Assembly (NCBI GenBank): GCA_949358305.1
Contig: OX442314.1
Location: 31,925,608-31,989,607, forward strand
DNA from: Strigamia acuminata
Taxonomy: Eukaryota; Arthropoda; Chilopoda; Geophilomorpha; Linotaeniidae
DNA: 64,000 bases
Reading direction: 5' to 3'
Positions 53,073 to 64,000 of this stretch are shown here, piece after piece; the stretch's first letter is position 1, and each line of letters begins with the position of its first letter. Below the pieces are notes generated by a model, which did no database searches, was not told the origin of the DNA, and saw only the letters and a program-made list of their open reading frames with translations. The translations under genes and the position numbers were made by a program.

Positions 53073-55526
53073 TAGTAAAATGGCAGACTAATTCTCCTGA
53101 ACTGCGCGAAATATTCAGAAAAGAAGATCCTGCGGATGCAAATGTGACGTCAAATGAAGAATCCAAGGTACTAGGACTGAAATGGGACCCGACTTCGGAC
53201 AAACTGAGTTTGCAAATTGAAAACATATCGAACGTGAACAGCAAAACAGCGACGAAGAGAGAAGTAGTCCAAATCACCGCCCAGATATTTGACCCACTCG
53301 GATTCGTCACACCATTCACCGTCACTGCAAGAATTTTCTTCCAGTCACTTTGGTTGAGAAAACTGGAATGGGATGACGAATTGGATGAAACTCTCAAACT
53401 CAATTGGTTTAAATGGGCAGAACAAATACCAAAACTGAGCGAATTCCAAATTCCGAGATGGCTGGGAGTGAAGAATGAAATGAACTGCGAGATCCACATT
53501 TTTTCCAATGCAAGCCCCAAGGGGTACGGTGCTGTCGCCTACATTCAAGACACCACGGAAGACTTAATCAATTCGTTCTTTATTTTTTCTAAATGTAGGG
53601 TAGCACCAGTCAAGGCTTTAACATTGCCAAAATTGGAACTGATGGGGGCCTTAGTAGCAGTCCGCATGGCCGACCAAATTAAAGAGGTGACGAGTTGCCG
53701 TGAAATACACTACTGGACTGACTCGCAAATCTGTATACATTGGATCCGCAACACGGCTAAAAGACCACCGACATTCATACAGAATAGAGTGCTGGAGATC
53801 CGCGAAAAATCAAAAACCGACAATTGGAGACACGTACCGGGCACTGACAATCCTGCTGACCGTTTAACACGCGGTTTAACAGTCGACGAATTGATGACCG
53901 ACCAGCTGTGGTGGAACGGACCAGACTGGATGCGAGGTTCTCGTGACAATTGGCCGAGTTCTCAAGTGGAAATAGCGGACGAGTCAGACGAGGACAACAT
54001 CGAAACTCACGTCGAATCCCTCCAAATCATTAACGCAAATTTTATTTTTTCTAAATTTAGTTCATTTGGTCGACTACGACGTGTCACAGCTTGGATGCTG
54101 AGATTCGCGGCCAATATACGGACCGTCGACATCTTAAATAGAGTTCAAGGACCGTTGACCGTCACCGAACTCAAACGGGCTGAAACGACACTGATCCGAG
54201 CTGCACAGCAAGAGAACTACGGAGTCGAGATGACACAACTTCAAAATGAAAAACCACTGACCGGTTCAAAACTGCAGAACTTAGACGTTTTTCTGGACGA
54301 CTCCAGAGTGCTGAAGTTGCACACTCGACTCAGCAACTCAAAAGACATTATCACTGCAAAACCTCCCGTGCTCCTCCCATCCAATCACACCCTCACTAAA
54401 TTGATTTTATCGTTTTCACACTCTCAGGTTTTCCATTGCGGTTTGACGGCCACCTTGGCACATTTCCGTCAGAATTACTGGACGGCATCCGCAAGGAGAA
54501 CCTTGAAGGCAATCATAAAGAGATGCGTGACTTGCAAACGAATAAATGGACGATTGATGAGAGAAGTGCCCGGACAGTTACCTTTTGATCGAGTATCACA
54601 GTGCAGCCCATTCGCTATCACCGGAGTCGACTTCGCGGGCCCAATCGTTGTACGCGGAAGAAAGACCAAAGCATACATCGCTCTCTTCACCTGTGCCAAC
54701 ATCAGAGCGGTACACCTTGAATTAATTCCATCGCTCACCACTTCAGATTTCGTAGGTGTGTTGGAACGCTTCATCAGTCGACGCGGAATGCCCAAAACTA
54801 TCTACAGTGACAACGGAACGACGTTCCACCGTACAAACCGTGAACTGTGCGCTTTATTGCGAAATACAAGAGACGACTCGGTGCGCAATTTTCTAACTCA
54901 AAAGGGGATTGAGTGGAAGTTCATCGTGAAAAATGCTCCTTGGTGGGGAGGATTTTGGGAGAGGATGATTCAAACAGTCAAGTCTTGTTTAAAAAAGACG
55001 ATTGGATTGGCCTCTCTCAACTTCTTTCAATTGAAAACTCTGCTCACCCAAGTAGAGGCAATCATTAATAAAAGACCCATTACTTACATTTATGATGCGC
55101 CAAATGAACCCGAGGCTCTTACGCCAGCCCATTTCTTGACAGGGATCAGCCTGAACCTTCTGCCATCCGCCGAAGACGCTGCGTCGACTGAACCAACTCA
55201 GAAGTCGTTTGTTCACCAGTGGAAAAGACGTCAACAAGTTTTAATGGACTTTTGGCGACGATGGTCTCGGGAGTATTTGGTCGACTTAAAAAAACAAGTG
55301 GGAAAACCAAATACCAGCCAACTTCAATCGGGAGATGTAGTGCTGGTAGAAGACTTATTAAAGTCAAGAGTCAACTGGAAAATGGCACGTGTTATCGATA
55401 TACACCCCAGTAGAGACGGTGTAACGCGTTCTTGTGAGTTGTTAATGCCTAATGGCAACAAATTTAGGCGACCTGTGCAACGCTTAATAAAAATGGAGAT
55501 TCATTCCGGTCCCGTGCCGCCGGCAG

Positions 55527-56042
55527 TGTGAAAACCGACATGATTTTACACGTTTTAATTATTATTGCCATTGTTTATTTGTTTTTTATAATGATGTGAA
55601 ATTTTGATATATTGTTGATTTTAATTGTTCATTGATCGTTGTATTAATTTGATTTGATGAGTTATTGATTTTGATTACATTTTATTTTAAATCCTTTTGA
55701 AATTGTATTTGTTTAGTTAAAAATAATTGTTTTTCACCTTAAACCACTTATCTTTTCCATTCCAAGAATTCACCTACTTTTAAATGTGTAACCAATTATC
55801 TTGCGCTCCCTTTTTGGAGCGCGTCATCTTTTCTCTGTGCGCTTTACTTGTAGCACAGAAGCGTTAGTCATTTCCTTTTTGTACATTTAATTATCGTTGT
55901 TTTAAAGAAAGAATAAACCAGTCTTGAAGAAGTTTTGAACCAACAAGTCGACTTTTTTATTTCTCAAAAACTACATTTTAATTTGAAGTCATTATTGTTA
56001 TTCAGGGAACTAATTATCCGCAATACCTTATTGCATTTCAAA
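55527..56042 (+). repeat. 3' LTR of the second BEL/Pao copy
   Basis: Counterpart of 17511-18026, with the same LTR-LTR differences as in the first period. Confidence 0.93.
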
Positions 56043-56047
56043 CCGTA

Positions 56048-56655
56048 TTAGTATTTAGTATACACTAATACCAACCGTAATGCCTAATGTTCTAATAAAA
56101 CTTGTTGAGGTTCAGAAACTGTATTATGTTACAAACAAGGTGGGATATAGTTGTTTTGTAACCAAGGCACCTACCGTTGAAGCAACCACCACCAAAAAAT
56201 TAGAATAGAAAGGTAAGACAGAATTCGTGGGAAAAAGCAGTCGATGCCAATCATCTGTAGAATCAGACTCACGATCGCTACGAAGACCAAAATTAAAAGT
56301 ATTACGGAAGCCCAGACGAAAACCACGCGATTGTTCGCACCGGTGCTCTATAATTGATTAAATAGTCACGATTGCTTGTTGGATGTGTTCAATTTCAATT
56401 GTAAATTACCAATGTGCGAATGGACTGTGTTCTGTGGACAGCATCGACGGATGACGACTGAGTTGAGAGCTCAATGGTGGCTTCCATGGTGGACGAATGT
56501 GGTAAAATTAAGGCGAGGTAAATGATGTGATGCAAATATTGGCGGTTGGTAGATTAATCTACAAATTTGCTCACCGAGACGTGCCGTAATAAAGACATAA
56601 AGAAACATTAATAACCACGTCAATGGCTTTTATTTGAATATTTGTTTTATTAATA
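56048..56655. other. Gene-free spacer
   Basis: Counterpart of 18032-18639. Nothing can be named. Confidence 0.35.
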
Positions 56656-56830
56656 CATCGGATTTTTTTTTTTAATTCGATGAATAGCATTTAGATACTT
56701 TTAATAATTAATTTTAAAAATATAATATTCCAAACTGACCCATAACTTGGAATCGCATTTTCCATTTTTCCGATTTATATCTGGTTTTCCGTTTACCCGA
56801 TCAATTTTCGGTTTTCCGTTCACTTAATTG

Positions 56831-56989
56831 ATGTGGATACAAATCGCTTTATTCTCGTATCGCGCGACCTCTGCGCGTTACTGGTCGAACTGGAAGTCCC
56901 CAAGTCACGTTTTAGGTCGCGAGATTATAGAACAATTCCCTCTGGCCGGAGAGACCCTCACATTGGATTTTCACATTGGATCAAGGTGA
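56831..56989 (+). pseudogene. Integrase-like scrap, second-period copy
   Basis: Counterpart of 18815-18973. Confidence 0.45.
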
Positions 56990-57396
56990 CCAGAAACAAA
57001 ACATCATTTATTACATTGTTTAAACGTTTATTATTAATTGTTACATTCAATAATGGGAAATAATGCTACAAGTATGTTCGTTGGTTGAAATACAAATCAA
57101 TCTATGGCTACATTGAAACACTGCTTCTTTCACTAAAGCAAGTGATGCAAGTTGTGTGAGACTAATAAATATATTTGGGTTGATGCCCGAACGGGCGTAT
57201 TGTGATTGCGCAGCATTAAGAGTAATGGTGGCGATCAGTGACTGTTTGAACTTTGAATTTAGCATCAAGTTATAGTCTGTCATCTTATGTGGTTGTTAAT
57301 AATTAGAATACCGGTAATAATAATTAATGAGAAATACATCCGAAAAACTAATGAGGATACGGGCTTATAAGCAATAATAGAGTGAGATACGATCGG

Positions 57397-58876
57397 TTAG
57401 TTTTTCCCAGGGAGAACTTGGGGCAAATAATTCAAGCAGGAAAGGAGGGAAAATCCGAGGAAAAGTCCTACGCTGCCACCCACATCAGATACCAAGCTGG
57501 ACAGGGGATAAACGAAATATTCGCTAACGATTTGCTTCGTATTTATTGTGTAAATAATTGCGACGGTGGTGCCAGCGCCGTATTGTGGAGAGCCATATTC
57601 TGTCATTATGGGGAATCTGGTGACGGAACATGGGCGTCTGCAGTTGCTGTTATGTTGCGAATACAAAAGGAGTAAAATTTTTGTTTTCAGTTTATTCACT
57701 TGGGAAATTGAGTTGCAAAGCGGCTTTGTCGAGTTCACAAAAGGCCATCTAAGGTGGATATGGAATTATTATTGAATATCTATTGATAAAGCATAAGTAT
57801 TAATCTGACCTGCATTTGATGTCAGAAGTGTCTAATTGGTCACTAATCCATCGATTAATGCACTCGATCTCTTCATCCTCAGTGACGCAGGGGTTTCGAC
57901 TCGTGTTTAAATAGTCAAACTACAACAGTTGTCAATATTTAAATACGGAAATCAATGCGATTACTGTCTGTGTTTGTTTGTTTACTTGTGTTTCTGACAG
58001 TTCCAGAGCACTGTATGTCGATGAACGAATGACTGATTTGCCAATAAACATGAGTTTGGTTGAAGTTGCTTCGTAAACATCAGCCTGTAATAAACGAATT
58101 GTAATATTGTTATATTGTAATATTGGATTGATCTTACAAGTAATCCTCTAAAATCTGGAGTAAACGGAAAACCTAACCAAAACACCTTGGTTTTTCCAAC
58201 AAAATACCATTGCAGATCTAAAAGAATCAAATATTGTTTCAGGATTTTTGTGTGAATTAAATGGAATAGTTAGTAATGACCAAATTGTAGAACTTTGCAT
58301 GGACCCGCGATCGTGTTGGCTTCCTTCTCTTTTAGCCAGTCTTCGGTTTCACATTTGCTGGAATTGACAGCATGATGACACTAGAATACCCAATTGGCTT
58401 TATACAGTCAAATTGTTACATAATGTTTGAACTTACTCTGGCTGATTTGACGATCTTCTCTTTTGTTGAGTATTCCCATAGATCCAATAGTGTGACGTTG
58501 ATCTTGTCGAAAGGGAAATGGTCCCTGTCGGCCCAACTCAGTGCGCTGCAAGCTGCGTCTCTTGCACAGAGTGGATCGAATTTTTCGGAAAAATCGTACA
58601 TCAAATTGGATGTGTATGGGCAAAGTATGAGGCTAGGTGTTGTGTACTGGCTGAAACTTTCAATTTTTACATTGGTGCCTACTGGCTTTGAAAAGTACTT
58701 GTCGATGCAAATTGACAACTGCCAAGTGCACAGTGCAGTGCTCAGCAGCAGGGAAGCAATTCCCAATGCTTTGGCCGGCTTATTTGCCTGCGGTCGTCGT
58801 TGTCGTTTTGGTGGTGGTAGGATACGAATATGGTGTACGCAATTCTACGTCTTATGCTTCTACTACGGATATTCAT
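57397..58876 (-). pseudogene. DEG/ENaC channel gene copy a, second-period copy
   Basis: Counterpart of 19381-20860. Exons are 58437-58876, 58281-58380, 58138-58217, 57986-58084, 57810-57919 and 57397-57748. It has the same 16-bp deletion and frameshift in exon 1. Confidence 0.8.
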
Positions 58877-60006
58877 TGCACCTGAAATGACTCCCACAAC
58901 AGCATGAAAACAATATTTAAGACGTAGTAATGAGTTTAACGTTAACGCTCGCCCTCATCCGTGTCTTGTTTGTTACTGCTCGTTTCCATGTGATTGAATT
59001 CAAATTCAAATGCTGCGGTTTTATTTCGTGTCTGTCTGTTTGCATTTGAAATATTGATCGAAAAAAGTCTTTTTCTTTTCATTTGAGTTTGTGAATGAGT
59101 TTTTTTTATAGCAAACCCAGCTCGAGCCTTCTCGAAGCATATTGCGATGAGTAAGTTGTGAGCGATTGTCTGGTCCTGGTTCAGCAATTTTAGCACACAA
59201 ACACGGGAGATATTTTTGGGAATCTTGTTTTATATTGGCAGATAATACAACTGGTAGCTCCGAGTTTATCTGTAAGTTAATGCGGAAAATGCTGATTGAA
59301 CTGCGCCTGTGCTTCTGTTTTAATCATTTATTGTTGTTATTTACTAATTCTCTATCTACGAGATGCCATTCAAAAGGCTGTTTTATGTTCGTGTATGATA
59401 GTAGGTGCATTCAAAAAGTCTAAAACGTATGCAAAACTCGTTTCGTGTTTGTACGTGACGTCATTCCCATTGCATAACATGAATGCACCTAGTGTTTAGC
59501 TAAAGTTACCGAGGAGATAATGATCATTGAGTTACACGTGTATGACCTGAATACAAGACCGATATGGTCGTTATGCACCGTTGCCACCATCTACACAAGA
59601 AAATCAGTAACTAGTTAAAGTTTTAAAACATACTTATAATAAAGAAAATTAAATGACAATTCTCTGCTTTAAAAACACCAAAGTGATACATCCAAAAAGT
59701 AGAAGTTTAGTAAAAAAATACATTTGTTTTCAAATAAACCATGCCAAGTACAACGCTTTTGAACTAAACAGAAGTGCTTATTCAATCTGTCAACCTGCTT
59801 GCATGCACAACAATTTATTTCACGGGATATACTGTATAAATTGCAGGTATTGTTGTATCTTCTAGAAAATGCTGATAACATCTTTCCTGCAGTAGCTGTA
59901 GCTGCATTAAAAAAGATTCACCATGTGACGGTTTAAAAGTGGTATTTATCAATATCACAGCTAAGAGAATTATCGGCAAAACCCGCATTTGTCAATGCTC
60001 CGAGTC
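58877..60006. other. Upstream region of DEG/ENaC copy a, second period
   Basis: Counterpart of 20861-21990, including the unoccupied insertion-site counterpart ending at 59631. Confidence 0.5.
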
Positions 60007-60007
60007 G

Positions 60008-60021
60008 CCACTAGATGGCGC
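60008..60021 (+). promoter_or_regulatory. CTCF-like motif
   Basis: CCACTAGATGGCGC, second-period copy of 21992-22005. Confidence 0.5.
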
Positions 60022-60040
60022 GATCGTGATTTAGCGGTAA

Positions 60041-61168
60041 ATTCGAATAACGAATGTCAAAATGTACAAATAAATATAAGAATATATTTATTTAAGTAGA
60101 AACAAGCTTAAGGAACATTAATATGAATACATATTAATGATTAATATTGTTAAAGATCCAATTTCCACGGAAAAGGACATTTAGCGGATCAATCAATCGA
60201 TCGATGTGATTGGAGGAATCTATTTCCGGTCCTGGGTATCCAGTTCCGGTATTAATGAGGATTAGCATAATCCGAATTATGCTCCTCCGTATCCACTTCC
60301 TATGATACGGGATTGGTGAAAATTAATCCCACTGGGGTATATATACCCCCAACAACTGGCATTTTATCCCCTCTGGCATGATTATTTCATTTTGGTATTT
60401 TCTGATATTTGGTGATGAAGTTTGGTGTATTCAGTGTATTTTCTTTTGGTTAAACCATTTGGTTTCTTGTTGATTTGTTTGCAAGGAACCGTTGCATGAT
60501 TCTACAGAATCATGCAGTCGACCAATTGAAGGTGCAGGGCTGGATTCTAATGTTTCAGTTGGACGGTCTCGCCGAGGAGAACCCGCATCCATGCATTCAG
60601 TATCCTCCGGGCAGGACAGAGTGGCCATTTGCGGTATGAACACATTCCGTTACCGCAAGTAAGCACTGGTATTGTTGAGAATTGGTTCCATCACCTGATG
60701 GTGCCAAAGTAGTCTGATTTACAGTAACCATGAGTAGCACCAAGTGTTTGGTAAGCTGATTCTCATGGTATTCGGTGCCAAAGCAGTCGGTTTGTAATTA
60801 GTACTACGAAGGGCTAAACTGCTGTGCGGAGCCGCGAGCTATAACCTCCTGTGTATGTGGTACCGTCAACCACTCGATGGACGACCGTGCTGCTACGCAG
60901 GGGACGCTTGATACCGTTCTGCATGGCAAGGCGATTCTATCGACGGCAACTGTGTGATTGCGTCGGGAAGCCTAATCATTACCTTTATCAGTAAAAACAA
61001 TATTAACTTGATAACAAGTTAAACAATTAAGTCAAGAGACATTGAACCCAATGTAACAACAAAGTTGATAACATCTTATCAAGTGGAACATCTAAAGAAA
61101 TCACAACGTTACGAATTAAATATAATTCGTAATTGGAATATTGATAAGTAAATGAATACATTTACTTA
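60041..61168. other. Hairpin-dense region, second-period copy
   Basis: Counterpart of 22025-23152. The palindromic TATA-like site is at 60334-60349. Confidence 0.6.
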
Positions 61169-61800
61169 CACCAATATCCTCCCAAAGTTGTGGCGGTGCA
61201 CGAAAGTCAACCGCATCTCTCAGATCATTCGATTCATCAACGTGCGATGATTTACACGACAAACCAGGAACCAGCAAAGCCGACCCGAACCTGAAGACGC
61301 AGCCAGACCGGCCCCAATGACATCTTTGCCGGTCGAGCGGTATATCTAGACCGTTCCGCAACTCAGGACTCTCAGGACACGTAATGATATTATTTCAGGG
61401 CTGTTCCACAGCCAACTCATTGTATAGTTTAATAGTTGATTTAACTTGCCAAATGTCGGCATTAGGGATATGTATAACTTACTTGTTAGTTTCATTCATA
61501 TTGGTGATAACAATAAACTGTAGTGTTTTGATAACCTTTCGTCTCTTGTATTTATCTCTTGTATTATTCACTGTTTACTACGCGATCTATTCCCGGTACC
61601 ATTGTTTAATGGGAGTTGTGGGCGTCACCGTCACAACCACGATACCAAATACTCAACTTTTTGGATGCAGTATTTTTGAATTCACTTTAATTAAACTACT
61701 GCTTGTTTCAGTTTGCCGTACATGTCAACACCAAATTTGGCACCTTGCAACACGATGGAATACATTACTCGTGCCCATTGCCAATATTTTAACAATTATA
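61169..61800. other. Spacer with a weak hydrophobic ORF
   Basis: Counterpart of 23153-23784. No gene is supported. Confidence 0.3.
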
Positions 61801-62113
61801 ATTCCAATAAAAAAACTTGCAAATGTAAACAAACCTTAGAAAATATTTATTACCAAACTATTGTGCATGAAACACACGGAAAATCTAATATCTTGCACGC
61901 AGCTGATAGTTTCGATCAGACCACAACAGACCCAATTTCCCAAATATCGGCAGTATCGTCATTCCTTTTTCTTCCGTTTTAAAAACTCATATTTGGTTTT
62001 CGAATCAATCTTGGTGGCCAACTTGTCCAAACTAGAACTGCATCAAATTGGACCAAAAGTTAAGCATGTTTGTTACCTGTTGTCATCCCAGAATGCAGTG
62101 CGGCTATTTATTA
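61801..62113 (+). repeat. Second-period copy of 23785-24097
   Basis: The 40-codon conserved frame is at 61987-62106. Confidence 0.6.
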
Positions 62114-62445
62114 TTTATGGTGTCAAAACACTCTGAACTTAGATACGTGACTACGTGTCCACGTTATCCTCGGTTCATGATTACACACATTTCAAGTCGT
62201 TTCTAAATATTGAGTAACTGATTTTCTACGCTTCGCGTGGTTGTGAACAACAATTCGCAGCATTGTTGCTTTATTCAGAGTTTAGCTTAGTGCGGCTCAG
62301 ACACGAGTCTGTTTCAGTCTTTAGGTTGCTGTTTACTACAATTCTAGATGGATTTGGATTTGTGAGCAATCCGTCCGACTGAAACTTAGTCGAAGAAATG
62401 CAGACCCGAGGGAAAAGAGGTAACAAATGAAGTAAACCCGAACGA

Positions 62446-62757
62446 ATGGAAGAGCAGAGGGTTAAACGGAAGGAAAACGCCAAAGTGCACCGTGAAACCA
62501 GAAAGGCGAGTGCTCGGGATGTTCAGGAGCAAAGTTACGTTATGGCGAGAACAGTCTTTAGAAAACAGAAGGAACTTAAAAAGAGTTTAGACAGAGAAAA
62601 ACTACTCGACGCCGACATAGAATTCGTGACTTACCAAGACGAGGAAGAAGAGGAAGAAGAAGAAGAAAGCAGCAGAGGATTGAAAAGAGCAAATTCAGAT
62701 GACATTGTGAATCCACGGAAAAAACGCCGTGCAGATCCCGAAATAATCTGGAGTTGA
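62446..62757 (+). CDS. Small highly charged protein, copy b, second period
   Basis: Its translation is identical to 24430-24741: basic helical N-terminal half, poly-Glu run, PRKKRR segment. Function unknown. Confidence 0.45.
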   Translation: MEEQRVKRKENAKVHRETRKASARDVQEQSYVMARTVFRKQKELKKSLDREKLLDADIEFVTYQDEEEEEEEEESSRGLKRANSDDIVNPRKKRRADPEIIWS

Positions 62758-63608
62758 TGTTTAATAAGATGTACTCACTCGTGACAAATTTGGAAATAGC
62801 TGACTGGCATGTAATATTTTATACTTTATTTTTGTGAATTTATTTGGAGATGATGTTTCGTAGATGTGAAAAAGGGGAAATAGAAATAAAAGATGTTTGT
62901 ATTCCTTCTGTTGTGGATTCCAAATCCACGACAGAAGAAACGTAACCAATTCGTCTTATCAACCCGAGTAACATCTGTTTTCATCTTTTCTTCCATTCCT
63001 ATCACAACCCTAAAAATTTTGAATATTTTAATTTATTACTATATTTTTATTGATTTTTTGTGACAGCAGAAATAAAAATAATTCATTTCATTTCATGTAT
63101 TTTATTTTTTTTTTGGGTATTATTTTATTTATTGTATTTTGAGTAAGAGAAAGTTTCTTAGTTATCTTAGTCCATCAATTAGCGCCATCTAGGGATAATA
63201 ATGGTATCTGTTATCAATAAAAAGCAACAACAGGAACGAAAAAATGATTTTTTTTTTATATGCACTTGTTATTATGGTACTGTGCACGACACGACCCGGA
63301 CTTCGACATCGGCTTAGTTTTTATCAGATAAGTTATCAAAAATCCTATAATATTATTCCTTAGATATTTATTAAAAACTCAAAATTCTATTTTACAGATA
63401 AACAAACGAAAACTTATGAAATTCTCCACTTTGGAATTAAGAATGATGGTGGCGGGCAGTGAATGTTTGAACTTTGAATTTAGCATCAAGTTATAGTCTG
63501 TCATCTTATGTGGTTGTTAATAATTAGAATAATAATTAATGAGAAATACATACGAAAAACTATTGAGGATACGGGCTTATAAGCAATAATAGAGTGAGAT
63601 AAGATCGG
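62758..63608. other. Convergent 3' region, second-period copy
   Basis: Counterpart of 24742-25592, with the CTCF-like motif at 63182-63195 (minus). Confidence 0.4.
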
Positions 63609-63963
63609 TTATTTTTTCCCGGGGAGAACTTGGGGCAAATAATTCAAGCAGGAAAGGAGGGAAAATCCGAGGAAAAGTCCTACGCTGCCACCCACTTCAG
63701 ACACCAAGCTGGACAGGGGATAAGCGAAATATTCGCTAACGATTTGCTTCGTATTCATTGTGTAAATAATTGCGACGGAGGTGCCAGCGCCATATTCTAT
63801 TCTTGAGTTATATTCTGTCATTATGGGAAATCTGGTGACGGAACATGGTCGTCTGCAGTTGCTGTTATGTTGCGAATACAAAAGGGAAAAAATTTTCTTT
63901 TTCAGTTCATTCACTTGGGAAATTGAGTTGCAAAGCGGTTTTGTCGAGTTCACAAAAGGCCAT
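63609..63963 (-). CDS. DEG/ENaC copy b, last exon only (gene continues past the window)
   Basis: This is the counterpart of 25593-25947. It encodes the CRRPCSVTRF block, the second membrane segment with GGSVGLFLGFS and the stop codon. The five upstream exons lie beyond the right edge. Confidence 0.85.
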
Positions 63964-64000
63964 CTAAGGTGGATATGGAATTATTATTGAATATCTATTG

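Larger units (their letters stand above)
50771..55531 (+). pseudogene. pol: Broken Gag-Pol remainder of the second BEL/Pao copy
   Basis: It carries the same lesions as 12755-17515: TGA at 50864-50866, DGGAQ protease, MITE at 52400-53072 and SNAS in RNase H. It ends in the first bases of the 3' LTR. Confidence 0.9.
49009..56042 (+). mobile_element. BEL/Pao LTR retrotransposon, second-period copy
   Basis: Counterpart of 10993-18026, with the same CCGTA flanks (49004-49008, 56043-56047) and the same breaks. Sharing every lesion shows that it arose by copying of the 38-kb unit and not by a new insertion. Confidence 0.95.

Overview
The window is nuclear DNA of an arthropod, most likely an insect. 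It is AT-rich, with short introns in genes of the degenerin/epithelial sodium channel (DEG/ENaC, 'pickpocket'-like) family, Ty3/Gypsy and BEL/Pao retrotransposons, several MITEs, and a short CCTAA run like the insect telomere repeat. No species can be named from the sequence alone.

The main fact about the layout is a direct tandem repeat with a period of 38,016 bp. Bases 1-25984 recur at 38017-64000, and wherever I compared them the two copies are almost identical. I found two single-base differences, both in the Gypsy pol gene. One period holds an 11.1-kb Gypsy-type element (complete copy 35385-46506; 3' three quarters at 1-8490) and a 26.9-kb segment (8491-35384; its first two thirds again at 46507-64000).

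The 26.9-kb segment contains, in order: a short duplicated coding-like piece (8491-8828), a foldback (9058-9382), an 888-bp MITE (9533-10420), a 7.0-kb BEL/Pao element (10993-18026) disabled by two stop codons and by a MITE that itself carries a hAT-type MITE, and then an array of three minus-strand DEG/ENaC channel genes. The first (19381-20860) is broken by a 16-bp deletion. The second (25593-27097) and third (33491-34997) can be read as complete six-exon genes of 401 and 399 codons. Between the genes lie two copies of a small acidic/basic ORF on the plus strand, retroelement scraps, a hairpin-dense kilobase (22025-23152), minisatellites (28491-28780, 29290-29880), a TTAA-flanked MITE (29907-31069) and several CTCF-like motifs.

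The Gypsy element encodes a 993-aa Gag with an AT-hook-like N terminus, a Pol reached through a textbook -1 frameshift signal, and a third, GC-rich ORF of about 597 codons that is not a recognisable envelope. Its two LTRs differ by several percent and its two flanks come from different sites, so it looks like a recombinant. Several LTR hairpins keep their pairing through compensatory changes between the two LTRs, which suggests functional RNA structure. The DEG/ENaC genes, the Gypsy element and its spacer together look like a gene array expanded by recombination through retroelements. An assembly loop through the Gypsy element is the main alternative for the 38-kb repeat.
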